Translations under genes and position numbers: made by a program
Shown: positions 1 to 10,620 of the stretch, in pieces
How positions within the stretch are numbered: position 1 is the first letter of the stretch
How the letters are laid out: each line of letters opens with the position of its first letter
Source of the DNA: an uncultured Saprospirales bacterium
GTDB lineage: Bacteria > Bacteroidota > Bacteroidia > Chitinophagales > Saprospiraceae
Reading direction: 5' to 3'
DNA: 35,588 nucleotides
Assembly: GCA_913061325.1 (NCBI GenBank)
Contig: CAJXUU010000016.1
Location: 1-35,588 of the forward strand
Notes under the pieces: generated by a model
What the model was told of the DNA's origin: nothing
Seen by the model: the letters and a program-made list of their open reading frames with translations, nothing else
The model's database searches: none

Positions 1-927
1 GATATATACACAAAAAAGAACTAGTATATGGGGTGGGATATTTAGTTCTTAGTGCGCTAGTCGTTCAATTGAGACCATAAAAGCAAACAGAAAGAAGATA
101 AAATATTACGGTAAGCATCAGCCGAAGATTAATTGGAAATTAGGGTATGCTTCAACTTGGGTTTGCAATTATGAAGAGATATAGTTGACTTCTTCTAATG
201 TAATAGTAGGACATAGATTAAAAGTAAAGAAAACGAACGTTTTTTATACACCTGATATCCGCATCGTGAGAAAATCGTTACCATGTCAAATGACTGATTA
301 GCAGAATAACAATACAAAAGCACCTAAATAAAATGGGTGTTTTTCACATATTCATTTTTTAATATGATACATATTGAAATTAAATAAATATGTGATTTAA
401 CATTATATATGTCGTTGAGGATTACTTACTGGATTAAGAAACGGGAGGTAAGAAAGTTGATTTTGCGTCTTTAATAGACACACAATCAGGCTATTATAAA
501 GCATGCAGTGATTTATTTTTTACACTTTAATCTTTTGATTGTTGTACAATAATATATACATTAGCCATCGTTAAGAAGCAACAAGGCTATTAAACACACG
601 AACCAATATCAAAAATTAATGGAAATAGATCATTGAATTTTTGATAAGTATGTATTCGTAAAAAATGAAAGAACTTAATAAATAGTATCCCCCGCTATTT
701 TATAGAATTACGATTTTAATCTTAAAAAGAGATAAATAATTGCACACTAAAACCACAAATTCATGACTCATAAACACCTTTAATTAATAATTACAAAAAA
801 CAATCGGTTTCAGTAATCTGTATCAATTACAAATTTGCCAGATTACAGTTCATTTTAAGTATAATGGATATACCAATTAATAAACAATGGATCCTCCATG
901 TAAGGGTTCGCTAATACATTCATTTCT
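1..927. other. Gene-free A+T-rich stretch
   Basis: No convincing open reading frame is seen on either strand. Bases 2-301 read in frame 2 give a protein-like but twice-interrupted sequence (internal stops near 50 and 185) ending KSLPCQMTD. It could be the worn-out end of an unrecognised gene lying to the left. A weak hairpin with a T-run follows it. From about 350 to 927 I see only A+T-rich sequence with no motif I can name, apart from the presumed promoter of the gene starting at 928. Confidence 0.5.
316..344 (+). terminator. Possible weak terminator hairpin
   Basis: The arms AAAAGCACC and GGTGTTTTT pair with one mismatch across a roughly 11-base A+T loop, and the right arm runs into a short T tract. 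The position, just after the stop of the decayed reading frame at about 301, fits a rho-independent terminator. The stem is short, so this is tentative. Confidence 0.35.
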
Positions 928-2109
928 ATGAAAAAATTATACAAGTTGCTTCTAGCAACAATGGTACTCCTATGCCATTTTCAAAACTCATTTGCTTTTC
1001 AAACACCAAGCATTACCTATGATCTATTTTTTGTAGGTATAGATTCGGACATTGATAATACAGAATCTGATGAATTGATACTCATCACAGCAAAGGATAT
1101 TCCTACTAACTTCTCTTTTGGTATCACCAATGGAATATCGGATAATAGAGATTGGATTACTTACGCTAATACTTTTGACTATATAAACATTACTTACATA
1201 GGTGCAGTACCAATTCTGAGAGGCTCCGCACTTCAGTTACAATTGTACGATTATGGCATAGATATATTATTAGATGATAAATCAATAATTGATGAGTTTT
1301 CTATAAGTCTAAGTAAGGACTATGTGGGGAATTTTATCAATACAACTAAATGGGGTTTGACCGTCTATAGCGGCAAGATGACTTCTGGAGATGGCAAAAA
1401 TGTACTTCTCGGCTCATCCCTTGATATACTAGCATATGGATTAACCGAGTTAGAAAGTGCAGCTATAGTTCTACCTTCTGATCTAAAAGAAAAAGATTAT
1501 GTGTTGACAGGGAATAGTCAAACAATTTCTAGAGGATTAGACTATGAGAATTGTGATCTCTGTGACATTCTAGCGTACATTCTATTTTCTGAAAACTGGT
1601 TAAACCTCCCCAATACCTATGGAATTGACCTTGATGCATTGGAGTTGGATATTAGAGACTGTATAACTTCTCCATGTCAAGGGCCTCTAGTAATTGACAA
1701 GCTCGACTGTAAGACAATAACAGTTACAGAATTACCTTCATCTTGTGATAGTGTCAAACGATGGACATGGTCAAAGGTGATCGATGGACAATTATTTCAT
1801 TTGGAATCTGGGGATGGCCCTCAAATAGATGATTACATTGTTACATCAAAAGGTTTATATCAGCTGACCATAGAATGTGAAAATGGTTGTGAATTTGGTT
1901 CAAACTTGTATTACCCAGATTGTTTTGTATACCCTTGTGATTTTGATGTTCAAATATCTTCAGAAGGTTGTATTGCCTCTGTAACTTTGACTGGTTGCCC
2001 AAATGCACAATTTCAGTGGTATGTGCAAACCGATGATGGAAAGTTTGAAATTAGTGGTGCAACATCGTCTTCCGTTGAAGCGGATCAAAATGGATTATAT
2101 TATCATTAA
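928..2109 (+). CDS. Cys-rich secreted protein, N-terminal part
   Basis: This is the first part of what was almost certainly one long secreted protein running to 4192. Residues 1-24 form a clear signal peptide (basic start, hydrophobic core, cut near SFA-FQT). Residues up to about 240 look like an unassigned beta-rich domain. From about 247 on, cysteine-rich Ig-like units begin (pattern C..DVQISSEGC). The frame ends abruptly at NGLYYH, inside a unit. The matching continuation, NGCAECEEDISS, lies in the next frame starting within about 10 bases. If the frameshift is real, the made product is truncated and lacks the T9SS tail encoded downstream. The rhs gene follows the second part by 32 bases, so co-transcription is likely. 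I do not recognise a specific function. Confidence 0.75.
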   Translation: MKKLYKLLLATMVLLCHFQNSFAFQTPSITYDLFFVGIDSDIDNTESDELILITAKDIPTNFSFGITNGISDNRDWITYANTFDYINITYIGAVPILRGSALQLQLYDYGIDILLDDKSIIDEFSISLSKDYVGNFINTTKWGLTVYSGKMTSGDGKNVLLGSSLDILAYGLTELESAAIVLPSDLKEKDYVLTGNSQTISRGLDYENCDLCDILAYILFSENWLNLPNTYGIDLDALELDIRDCITSPCQGPLVIDKLDCKTITVTELPSSCDSVKRWTWSKVIDGQLFHLESGDGPQIDDYIVTSKGLYQLTIECENGCEFGSNLYYPDCFVYPCDFDVQISSEGCIASVTLTGCPNAQFQWYVQTDDGKFEISGATSSSVEADQNGLYYH

Positions 2110-3220
2110 TGGATGTGCTGAATGTGAGGAAGATATAAGCTCATCTTCAATTCAAATGTATTGTGGGGAAGAGTGCGGATGTGATGTGGATTTAACTCAA
2201 AACGAATGCATCATTTCCTTGGATGAAAACGGTTGTGAAGGCTATGAACAAATATTTGAATACTACCTAAAGGATTTTGAAACATGGGTAATTGTAAGTA
2301 ATCCTGTGTTCCCATATGACCCTGTCGAACACGGCAATGGATCATATCGAATTACCTACACTTCAGTTGATTGTGATGAAACTTCTGATGGTATTTATAT
2401 AGAGTGTAAGCCAATGTGTTCAGATTGCGACGACCCTTGTGAGATAGACCTATATATAGCTTTGGATGGTTGTACATTAGAGGCCATAGTCGATAGCTGT
2501 GATGCTCCCATATTACAATGGCAAGTCCACACAAATGGGGTATGGGTAGATATTACAGGAGCAATTGGAAATACTTTTGAAGTTGAAGAAGATGGAACAT
2601 TTAGGTTCGTAGTTGATAGTTGTGGATGTACCACTGAAACGTACTATTCAGAACCATACACTACCAATTGTACGATAGATTGTTGTGAAATACAAATGGA
2701 TATTAGTGAAGATTGCAATATAGAATCTACAAATGATGGCTGTGGATTAATATTAGACATCAAATGGTATATCCAAGAAGAGGATGGGTCATGGACTTAT
2801 CAACCTCAATATACAGGAAATAACATCTCACCAAATCTTAATGGAACGTATAAGAAAGTTGTAGAATCAAAGGATTATGAAATAGAAGAAGCAACGATAA
2901 GTATAGAATGTGTAGAATGTAATCTTGTGGTCTGGTTTACACCTTCTGATGATTGTACAATCATAGTAAACTGGGCAGGATGCTTTGAAATGCAAGAATT
3001 TGCATGGTCATATGCAGCGGCAAGTGGAGGTTTAACAGATTGTTCAAACTCTAGTTTTTCTATTATAAACGATATTGAAATTCTTAATCAATCAAGTAAT
3101 CCTATTCTAGGGACAGGATCTATGGAGATTCAGCCAGAGGGAGAAGGATGTTACCAATTTTCAATTACATGTAACGACGAATGTGACCCAGTAAGTGCAA
3201 CTGAGATGTATGAAGCATGT
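1666..3220 (+). repeat. Tandem Cys-rich Ig-like protein repeats
   Basis: The translated product shows at least six consecutive units of roughly 65-85 residues. Each begins with C followed by an alternating polar/hydrophobic strand and another C about 10 residues later (CDFDVQISSEGC, CEIDLYIALDGC, CCEIQMDISEDC, CNLVVWFTPSDDC). Next comes an aromatic W/F strand (FQWYVQ, LQWQVH, IKWYIQ), a G-rich turn and a D/NG.Y/F strand ending in CxC or DC. Spacing and hydrophobic pattern suggest Ig/SprB-like beta-sandwiches with disulfides. The units are diverged at DNA level, so this is an old expansion. Confidence 0.6.
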
Positions 3221-4192
3221 TGTAGTCCGCATGCAACAATTGAATATACAGAAGAAGACATAGAAATTTGTGATTATTGCTTTGTGAATGAATGTACCGA
3301 TTCATTATTTAATATCTACGTAGAGATCAATGGATCAACTTTTGATTTAGCTTCATATGTCGACTATTTTGATTTTCCATATTGTGATGGAGAGGGCTGC
3401 CAACCCGATGGGACAGATGTAGATTGTGGAGACATGCCTCCCTTTTCAAATCTAGTTAGTGATATAAACGATTGGTTAGATGCATTTGGTTACGAAGGAA
3501 CGGCCCAGGAAAATAATGGATCTGGAACATGTAAAGGATTTAATGCTCCATTTTGGATAGAACAAACCGATGTTGTTTTCAACACTGCCTACTTTTATGA
3601 AACCCTAGATTGGGGTTCAACTTCTAGCAACGGTTATGATATTATTCCTTTTCTAGAAGATAACTGCAGTGACACAAATGGAGAGCCTTCTATCTACGTG
3701 GCCAATGCTTGTACTGGAGCTTCTTTTTTATGGTCTACACAGTCTACAGCGGCAATGATTCCAGTTCAAGAAGGTCAATCCTATTCCGTCACAATTACCT
3801 GTCCAGATGGATGTACATCTATTTTAACTTATGAAAATGGCTTGGGCTCAAGTGCATTGATTATTAATGACCAAGACCAGTCATTAAATTCAAAAGAAAG
3901 TACAACATCAATACTAGTAGAAGCAAATTCAAGAAACACAAAAGATTTGAAATTATATCCGAATCCAACAAGAGGGTTTTTAACTGTTGAAATCTTGTCT
4001 TCAACTAATAATACTGGACATATAAACCTGTATCAAATTAATGGGGTAATAGTTAAATCTCTCAATATTGAAATGATAAAAGGCAGCAATAGAAGTAGCC
4101 TTGATCTTACGGAACTATTGGGAGGAATTTACTTTATCGAACTCACAACTGGAAGTGAACAATACTATAGTAAAATAGTATTGATCGATTAA
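2003..4192 (+). CDS. Cys-rich repeat protein, C-terminal part, T9SS tail
   Basis: This is the continuation of the gene at 928, one frame over. The ORF opens at 2003, but its first about 30 residues are an out-of-frame reading of the upstream gene. Genuine protein begins near 2094. It holds four further Cys-rich Ig-like units of about 70-80 residues, each with a CEIDLYIALDGC-like start and a C.C or DC end. A distinct Cys-rich domain follows, around IEICDYCFVNECTDSL. The last about 85 residues are a T9SS type A sorting domain: LKLYPNPTRG, then the beta-rich LLGGIYFIEL and a basic end. T9SS cargo normally needs both this tail and an N-terminal signal peptide, which here sits in the other frame. 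The repaired protein would be about 1085 residues, exported and surface-attached or released. It may work with the rhs product encoded directly downstream, but that is inference. Confidence 0.7.
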   Translation: MHNFSGMCKPMMESLKLVVQHRLPLKRIKMDYIIINGCAECEEDISSSSIQMYCGEECGCDVDLTQNECIISLDENGCEGYEQIFEYYLKDFETWVIVSNPVFPYDPVEHGNGSYRITYTSVDCDETSDGIYIECKPMCSDCDDPCEIDLYIALDGCTLEAIVDSCDAPILQWQVHTNGVWVDITGAIGNTFEVEEDGTFRFVVDSCGCTTETYYSEPYTTNCTIDCCEIQMDISEDCNIESTNDGCGLILDIKWYIQEEDGSWTYQPQYTGNNISPNLNGTYKKVVESKDYEIEEATISIECVECNLVVWFTPSDDCTIIVNWAGCFEMQEFAWSYAAASGGLTDCSNSSFSIINDIEILNQSSNPILGTGSMEIQPEGEGCYQFSITCNDECDPVSATEMYEACCSPHATIEYTEEDIEICDYCFVNECTDSLFNIYVEINGSTFDLASYVDYFDFPYCDGEGCQPDGTDVDCGDMPPFSNLVSDINDWLDAFGYEGTAQENNGSGTCKGFNAPFWIEQTDVVFNTAYFYETLDWGSTSSNGYDIIPFLEDNCSDTNGEPSIYVANACTGASFLWSTQSTAAMIPVQEGQSYSVTITCPDGCTSILTYENGLGSSALIINDQDQSLNSKESTTSILVEANSRNTKDLKLYPNPTRGFLTVEILSSTNNTGHINLYQINGVIVKSLNIEMIKGSNRSSLDLTELLGGIYFIELTTGSEQYYSKIVLID

Positions 4193-4224
4193 TCATTTTA
4201 AACCAAAACAAAATACATAAGATT

Positions 4225-7200
4225 ATGAATAATAATAATCAAATAAAATTAAAAGGCGTCTTTGCTGTTATTCTTGGGACATTTCTAATGTTAATTAGTT
4301 TGGATGTTTTGGCACAAGAGGCATATAAAAACCACTCTGTCCCCAGCCCAACAGCAAGTAATATAGTAGCATCGGACTATTTTCCTTTGGACTACTATAC
4401 AGGAAGAGCACAAATTAATATTCCTTTGTATAATATTTCTTCGAAAGGCATGAATATGCCTATTAGTCTTTCATATAATTCTGGTGGAGTAAGAGTAAAT
4501 GATCCAAATGGCTGGGTAGGTCAAAATTGGAATTTAAATGTAGGAGGAGTAATTACAAGAGAAGTTAAAGGTTCTCCAGATGATCATGCACCATTGATTC
4601 CTGATGCTGGAATATCAATTCCTGGGGTTTATAGTTATTTTAATTTAGTCACGGGAATAGGAATAGACGCAAATTCACCTGAGTTTATAGAAGAAAACGT
4701 TAATACATTTGATAAATTATCTGAATTTATCTATCCAAAGACAATTACGGGGCAATTTGAAACAGAACCAGATATTTTTAGTTTTAATTTCATGGGCTAT
4801 AGCGGTAAATTTTTCATGGGGATTGATGGTGAATGGAAAGTAATAAGTGAGAATAATGTGAAAATAGAATTAAATATCCTTGATCCAGAAAATTGGACAA
4901 CATCCCTATTTGATGCTACATTTCTTGGCAATAAATTATTTAAATCATTATTTGGTTTTAAAATTATTGATGAATATGGGAATAAATATACTTTTGGGTT
5001 TAATGAAGAAGCGATAGAATTTTCAATCCCCTATTTTAGCCAGAATGCTCCAAATACACATTGGACAGCCAATTCATGGTATTTGACAAAAGTAGAAAAT
5101 GTAAATGATGAAGTCTTATTCGACCTCCACTATAAGAGAGGATATTATATTGCAAATATAAGTATTAATGATTTCAGTAAGGAAGATTTTTGTAAAACGT
5201 CCTCAGGATGGGAAAGTAGTGGTACATCCACCAATAAACATGAAGCCAGAGGATTTCTTATTTCTCCCTCTTATTTAGATCAAATTACTACTTTTTACAA
5301 TGAGACAGTAGACTTCATCAGCGAAGATTCAGATCAATTAAATTACAAAAGTGATTCTTATTATTACGATTTTGCACTTAATGGTAATTATTTACCCTAT
5401 TTGCAACTTCCTCCTTATACAGCCTATACATACCCTAGCACAGATGATGATGTGCTATATAAATTAAAATGGAAAAAACTGTCAGAAATTGATGTAAAAA
5501 TAAATGGGGTTGACAATAGAAATGTTTCCTTTTCTTACAACGACAACGTTAATGAAAGGCTTTTTTTAGAAGATGTAACAATAAAGGAAAATAGTCAATC
5601 AGCAGCATCTGCGGCGAACAGTTTAAAATATAAATTTGATTATACTAATAAATCGGATATCCCTGATTTTCTAAGTGCAAAAATTGATCATTTTGGTTAC
5701 CAAATAGGAAGTAATTATTTTCTTTCAAGTGATGCTTACGATTTCAATTTACTTAAACTGAACCATTTCAATTCCAGAGAACCCAATTTAAATAGAACAA
5801 AAAATGGTAGTTTAGAAAAGATAACATTTCCAACTGGGGGCTATACAAAATTTCATTATGAGCTAAATAATTATTCTTCTCTTGTCTCTGATAACAGGCA
5901 ATCAATATTAAATGAGACGGGTTCTACTTGTGGACTTAGAGTTAGTAAAGTTGAAATGTTTGACACCCCAGATTCAACCACTCCAACAAGCACAAGAGAA
6001 ATATTTTATACAAAAGATTATGCTCCGAATAGTCAAAATAGTATTAGTTCTGGTGTGTTAGCATTAAAACCAAAATATGTTTGGATAGATTATCTAGAAC
6101 CATCAATAAATAATCCAAATGGTGGATACAAATCTTCTGTTTTTTCTAATAATATAATGACTCCATTAGGCAATATGTTTGAAAGTCATATTGGATATGA
6201 GGAGGTAACTGAAGTGTACGATAACAAAAGTTATATAACGTACAAGTATGATTCTCATAAAACGGTAAAAGATGAATTGCCAATATCAACTTTCGAACTA
6301 AATGAATTTAGTCCATATTCCAAATTTACCGATAAGAGTTTTTTGCGAGGCAAACAAACATGTAAATCAATTTACGATAGCGATGAAACAATTTTAGAGA
6401 AAGTATCATCGAGTTATAGAGAAGATATTAGATTAAATAATCAATCTGATAAGTATGACATTACTTCTAATGCGTTTATTCGATCCAAATGCTTTAATCC
6501 GAGTGATTATATCCCTAATGGAAATGTTTTAAAGATTTATTATTTCAAAGATTATATAAGAGAAATAAAACATGAAAATTTTAGAAACGGCAGTTTAGAA
6601 AAGTTAGAAACATATAATTATGATATTTTAACTCTTAATACAAACGAGTATAAATTTTTAAATAATAAAATTATTTCAGATGGTGAAAAATCTAAAGTTT
6701 ATACATACACTTATCCAAAAGACAATACAGAAACAAGCGTATTAGCTGATAAGCATATGGTAAACTTACCTATTTCGACTAGTGTAAATGGAGGTGCAGG
6801 AGGAGGTTCGAAAATTGAATTTAGTAGTGAGACACATATTCTTCCTAGGTATTTCTCTAGTCAAAATGACGACGGTTCTTGGAAATTAATTCAAGAGTTG
6901 AAATACGATAATTTTGACGATACTTATCCAGATAAAATAAAAGAAATTGGAAAAGCTGGAGATATCGAGATGACTTGGTCTTCAGGAGGAAAAATAGGTT
7001 TGTTAGATAAGCTTTCTTATTTTGGAAGAGAATGGGATTACGGTTATAATGATTTGCGTCAATTGACAAGTTCACAGGATTATAATGAAATCGAATCTAC
7101 ATTTCTATATGATGGACTTGGAAGATTAACATATTCATCCTCAAATAATGGTCGACTTTCAAATACATATTCATATGAATATGGCCTTATTGACGGAGGA

Positions 7201-10200
7201 ATAAATTTGAAAACAGATAATTTTCAAGGCTCTGATGGTACTGGTTATTTAACAGAAATGATTTTTGATGGATTGGGTCGAGAAATAACCAGCACCAAAG
7301 TTGGTTATTTAGATGGTGGAGGTGACTATGTTACAACTAAAACTTATGATGCTCTAGGTAGACTTAAGGAAGTAACAGATCCTGGAACAGGAGGGACGAC
7401 GGTTAACACGTACGAATCATCTCCTCTAAACGTATTAGAATCTGTAATGCCAGCTGGATCACCTTCCCCTATTGAGTTTGATAACTTAATAGAAGAAAAT
7501 AATTTTGTAATAAAAACTACAGATGAGGATGGAATAGAAACTAAATCTTTTACAGATATATTTGGAAGGAATACTAAAAATGTAGACGGAATGGGATTTG
7601 AAACCGTCATGGAATACAATGATAGAGATCAAGTGCTTACTATAGATCCCCCTGGAGATAGTGGATCTAATTATGTATATACATATTTTCCAGATGGTAA
7701 ATTAGAGGTTAAAACAATTCCAGATAAAGGAGATTATGTTTATACATATAATGAATATGATCAAATAGAAACAGAAACACTTCCAAATGAGAAAATTATT
7801 ACGAACAATTATCATGGGACGTATAATGATTTTCTTACGAGCCGCGAAATGGATGGTCACCTATTAGAAGAATATATTCCAATAGATTTATCCTATGTGA
7901 AAGATTTTATCGGAGAAGAAAGTTATTCTATTCATTGGGGAAGTGAAAGCGAAAATATTCTAGGGCAAAGACATGTAATTTCTCATACTTCGATAGATCA
8001 AGATTTTGGGCGATCGTTAGCTCAAAACATATCTACTTTGGATGGAGAAATCATCATGGAAATGGGATATGATGATTTAGGGAATATGAAATCCCAAGCT
8101 GCAACTGTTACCGCTTTTAATAATAGTAAATTGGCAAGTGAATCTTGGACCTTTCAAAAAGGTATAAGAGAAAAAAACTATGGTTTTTTAGCGGGCCAGT
8201 TATCCGGTGGAACTAAAAAGGAATATAACGGTAATGATTGGCTAGTAAATAAAAAATTAGGTAGCATACTTCAGGAAATCAAATATGAGTATAATCCTAG
8301 AGGATGGTTAAATAAAATAAACTCTGTTGGGGATGTATCAAGTGGAGGAAATATAAAATGTAAAGAATTAGAGCCTCCTGAAATACCTGACTTCGATTGT
8401 GAAAATCTATTGGATTTGATCAATACGTTTATCATACATTATGATTGTGAAGAATTAGCCAATGGGAATCCTACTGGAATTGAAATAGAAGTATCAAGTC
8501 AATCTTTTGAAAATGGATTGTTAGATGGGATTACAATAGAATCGATTGAGATACCTATTAATGGAGGCGCTTCTTCAGAATCGATTTTGCCAGATGAGTT
8601 TGCCTTTAATCTTAATGATATCACAACATTAGATGATGTCTCCTTGGGTATTTATAATCTATTGTTAGATTGTATTTTACAAAATCCAGATTTACTTCCT
8701 ACACTTGAAGATCTTATTAATCAAGGATTGATTGATAATTTAACTCCAATTATAGAAGGGTATCAAGAACTTTCTGAGCCAGAAGAACCACCAACGAGTA
8801 CTCCAGCAAGCCCTCCAGTGTTTGGAATGGAGATATCTTATTATGGCGCAAACGAAAAGTTAGAGGCAATCTCACGGTATAATGGTAATATTTCTTGGAT
8901 GAAGTGGAAAACAATAGGAGACCATGTACATACTTATGGATTCACTTATGATGATAACAATAGATTGACCAAGGCTTTATATGGAGAAATTAGTCTTGAA
9001 ACTGAGTGCGAGCTTATAAAAACGGATAAGTATAGTGTGCCAGATATAAGTTATGATGAATTGGGTAATATTCAATCTGTAATGAGAAAAGGATTACTTG
9101 GTTCAACAAACAATACGAGTCCTGCATATGGCCCCATTGATGCATTAACTTACATATATCCCAATGATAGTCCAAATATCGTACAATCGGTAATTGATGC
9201 CTCTGAAATAGACAAAGGATTTAAAGGAGGCTCATCGATATACACTCATGATGGCACTGGAAATATGAACTATGCATCAAATAGAAGTGTAAGTACTGTT
9301 TATAGTTTCAATGACCTACCAATAAGCATGAAAACTCCGAAAGGAAAAGTGTTAAACTTCTATACCTCATCAGGCATAAAGTTAAAGTCTATATTGTTGT
9401 CAACAGCTAATAATGGATTCATACCAAAAATTACTAATTATATTGCAAATCAAGAATACGAGAATAATGAATTAAAAGCTATATATTTCCGTGAAGGTAG
9501 AGCGACGTATGAAGTGGATAATAATGAATTTCTTGAATATTATATAAAAGATCATTTGGGAAACACAAGAGTAAGAATAGCTGATAAAAACGGGGACAAT
9601 AATGTGTTTTATGATGTGAACAACCCTGAAGAAGATGAGGTAATGGCGTCTCACCACTACTATCCTTTTGGTATGGAATGGGATCTGCCCCAATATGATC
9701 AAAGCGGGAACTCGATTGCTAGTACAGGTGTTAAATCTAAGTATACTTATAATGGAAAAGAGTATCTAGATGATTTAGATATTAATCTTCACTATTACGG
9801 ATTTAGAGTATATGACCCCGCTATAGGAAGGTTTACATCCGTTGATCCAATTGCTGAAGAATTTGCTTTTGTGAGTGGGTTTAATTATGCAGAGAATGAA
9901 CCAATCGCAAATATTGATTTGCATGGATTGCAAGCAGTTAATAGTACAGCTAATTCATTTCATTCTGGACAAGGTTCGAAGTTTCAAAAGTCTCACCCTA
10001 AAACTGCAGCTGCTCTAGCTGCAGCGCCTGCAGTTGCATTAGGAGCTGGAATTGCTATTGGTTCAGGAACAGTAGGGGTCGGGTTGATGGCCCTAAGGAC
10101 TCTTGTTTCAAGAACCGTTACTGCTGTTGGTTCGGGAATTACTTCTGCAACATCAACTTTAAGTGGGATGATGAAAGCTGCTCCTTCATCTTTACAAAGT

Positions 10201-10620
10201 GGGGCAAAATCATTGATTGCTGGGACTATGGGTGAAAGAGCTGTAGCTGTTGGAACTGACATTGTTTCTCAAACAGTTGTTAATGCTGCAACAGGAGCGG
10301 AATTTAATTTTGCATCAACTGTATCTGCGGCTATAATGCCAAATGCTTACCTTACTCAAGGTTTTATAGCTGGAGCTGTTGAGGTAACTGATGTAGGTAG
10401 AGAAGGAGGAGGACACAAGTTGGGCTTGGATTTTAATCCTTATAGAGGATTAGTAGGTGCAGCTTTTGGTAAAGCGGGAGGAACATTAGGTAACGGTATA
10501 GGAAAGACTATAAATAGTACTTCAAGAAACGGAGGAGTTTCAATGGCATCATTTTTGAAAAACATGCCAAGTTTAGTAACAACAGCATCAAGAGAAATAA
10601 TCAATGATGAAATCAAGTAA
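4225..10620 (+). CDS. Exported RHS/YD-repeat polymorphic toxin
   Basis: This 2131-residue protein has a signal peptide (residues 1-31, ending VLAQ). It then shows the N-terminal pattern usual in Bacteroidota RHS proteins: INIPLYNI, PISLSYNSGGVRV, WVGQNWNLNVGG. YD repeats follow at about 960-1180 (YDGLGRL, FDGLGRE, YDALGRL). The RHS-associated core is at about 1770-1903, with YDPAIGRF and VSGFNYAENEP and ending in the IDLHGLQ junction. In RHS toxins the part after this junction is the variable effector tip. Here the tip (about 1904-2131) is Ala/Gly-rich with a long hydrophobic stretch (AAAPAVALGAGIAIGSG) and no nuclease motif I recognise, so a membrane-active role is possible but unproven. The stop lies inside the next gene, as expected for a toxin-immunity pair. 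Confidence 0.85.
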   Translation: MNNNNQIKLKGVFAVILGTFLMLISLDVLAQEAYKNHSVPSPTASNIVASDYFPLDYYTGRAQINIPLYNISSKGMNMPISLSYNSGGVRVNDPNGWVGQNWNLNVGGVITREVKGSPDDHAPLIPDAGISIPGVYSYFNLVTGIGIDANSPEFIEENVNTFDKLSEFIYPKTITGQFETEPDIFSFNFMGYSGKFFMGIDGEWKVISENNVKIELNILDPENWTTSLFDATFLGNKLFKSLFGFKIIDEYGNKYTFGFNEEAIEFSIPYFSQNAPNTHWTANSWYLTKVENVNDEVLFDLHYKRGYYIANISINDFSKEDFCKTSSGWESSGTSTNKHEARGFLISPSYLDQITTFYNETVDFISEDSDQLNYKSDSYYYDFALNGNYLPYLQLPPYTAYTYPSTDDDVLYKLKWKKLSEIDVKINGVDNRNVSFSYNDNVNERLFLEDVTIKENSQSAASAANSLKYKFDYTNKSDIPDFLSAKIDHFGYQIGSNYFLSSDAYDFNLLKLNHFNSREPNLNRTKNGSLEKITFPTGGYTKFHYELNNYSSLVSDNRQSILNETGSTCGLRVSKVEMFDTPDSTTPTSTREIFYTKDYAPNSQNSISSGVLALKPKYVWIDYLEPSINNPNGGYKSSVFSNNIMTPLGNMFESHIGYEEVTEVYDNKSYITYKYDSHKTVKDELPISTFELNEFSPYSKFTDKSFLRGKQTCKSIYDSDETILEKVSSSYREDIRLNNQSDKYDITSNAFIRSKCFNPSDYIPNGNVLKIYYFKDYIREIKHENFRNGSLEKLETYNYDILTLNTNEYKFLNNKIISDGEKSKVYTYTYPKDNTETSVLADKHMVNLPISTSVNGGAGGGSKIEFSSETHILPRYFSSQNDDGSWKLIQELKYDNFDDTYPDKIKEIGKAGDIEMTWSSGGKIGLLDKLSYFGREWDYGYNDLRQLTSSQDYNEIESTFLYDGLGRLTYSSSNNGRLSNTYSYEYGLIDGGINLKTDNFQGSDGTGYLTEMIFDGLGREITSTKVGYLDGGGDYVTTKTYDALGRLKEVTDPGTGGTTVNTYESSPLNVLESVMPAGSPSPIEFDNLIEENNFVIKTTDEDGIETKSFTDIFGRNTKNVDGMGFETVMEYNDRDQVLTIDPPGDSGSNYVYTYFPDGKLEVKTIPDKGDYVYTYNEYDQIETETLPNEKIITNNYHGTYNDFLTSREMDGHLLEEYIPIDLSYVKDFIGEESYSIHWGSESENILGQRHVISHTSIDQDFGRSLAQNISTLDGEIIMEMGYDDLGNMKSQAATVTAFNNSKLASESWTFQKGIREKNYGFLAGQLSGGTKKEYNGNDWLVNKKLGSILQEIKYEYNPRGWLNKINSVGDVSSGGNIKCKELEPPEIPDFDCENLLDLINTFIIHYDCEELANGNPTGIEIEVSSQSFENGLLDGITIESIEIPINGGASSESILPDEFAFNLNDITTLDDVSLGIYNLLLDCILQNPDLLPTLEDLINQGLIDNLTPIIEGYQELSEPEEPPTSTPASPPVFGMEISYYGANEKLEAISRYNGNISWMKWKTIGDHVHTYGFTYDDNNRLTKALYGEISLETECELIKTDKYSVPDISYDELGNIQSVMRKGLLGSTNNTSPAYGPIDALTYIYPNDSPNIVQSVIDASEIDKGFKGGSSIYTHDGTGNMNYASNRSVSTVYSFNDLPISMKTPKGKVLNFYTSSGIKLKSILLSTANNGFIPKITNYIANQEYENNELKAIYFREGRATYEVDNNEFLEYYIKDHLGNTRVRIADKNGDNNVFYDVNNPEEDEVMASHHYYPFGMEWDLPQYDQSGNSIASTGVKSKYTYNGKEYLDDLDINLHYYGFRVYDPAIGRFTSVDPIAEEFAFVSGFNYAENEPIANIDLHGLQAVNSTANSFHSGQGSKFQKSHPKTAAALAAAPAVALGAGIAIGSGTVGVGLMALRTLVSRTVTAVGSGITSATSTLSGMMKAAPSSLQSGAKSLIAGTMGERAVAVGTDIVSQTVVNAATGAEFNFASTVSAAIMPNAYLTQGFIAGAVEVTDVGREGGGHKLGLDFNPYRGLVGAAFGKAGGTLGNGIGKTINSTSRNGGVSMASFLKNMPSLVTTASREIINDEIK

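Noticed and set aside
9993-10262. 89-residue minus-strand ORF opposite the rhs tip
   Set aside because: It is a Pro/Ala-rich antisense reading of the Ala/Gly-rich tip, with no start signal or context.
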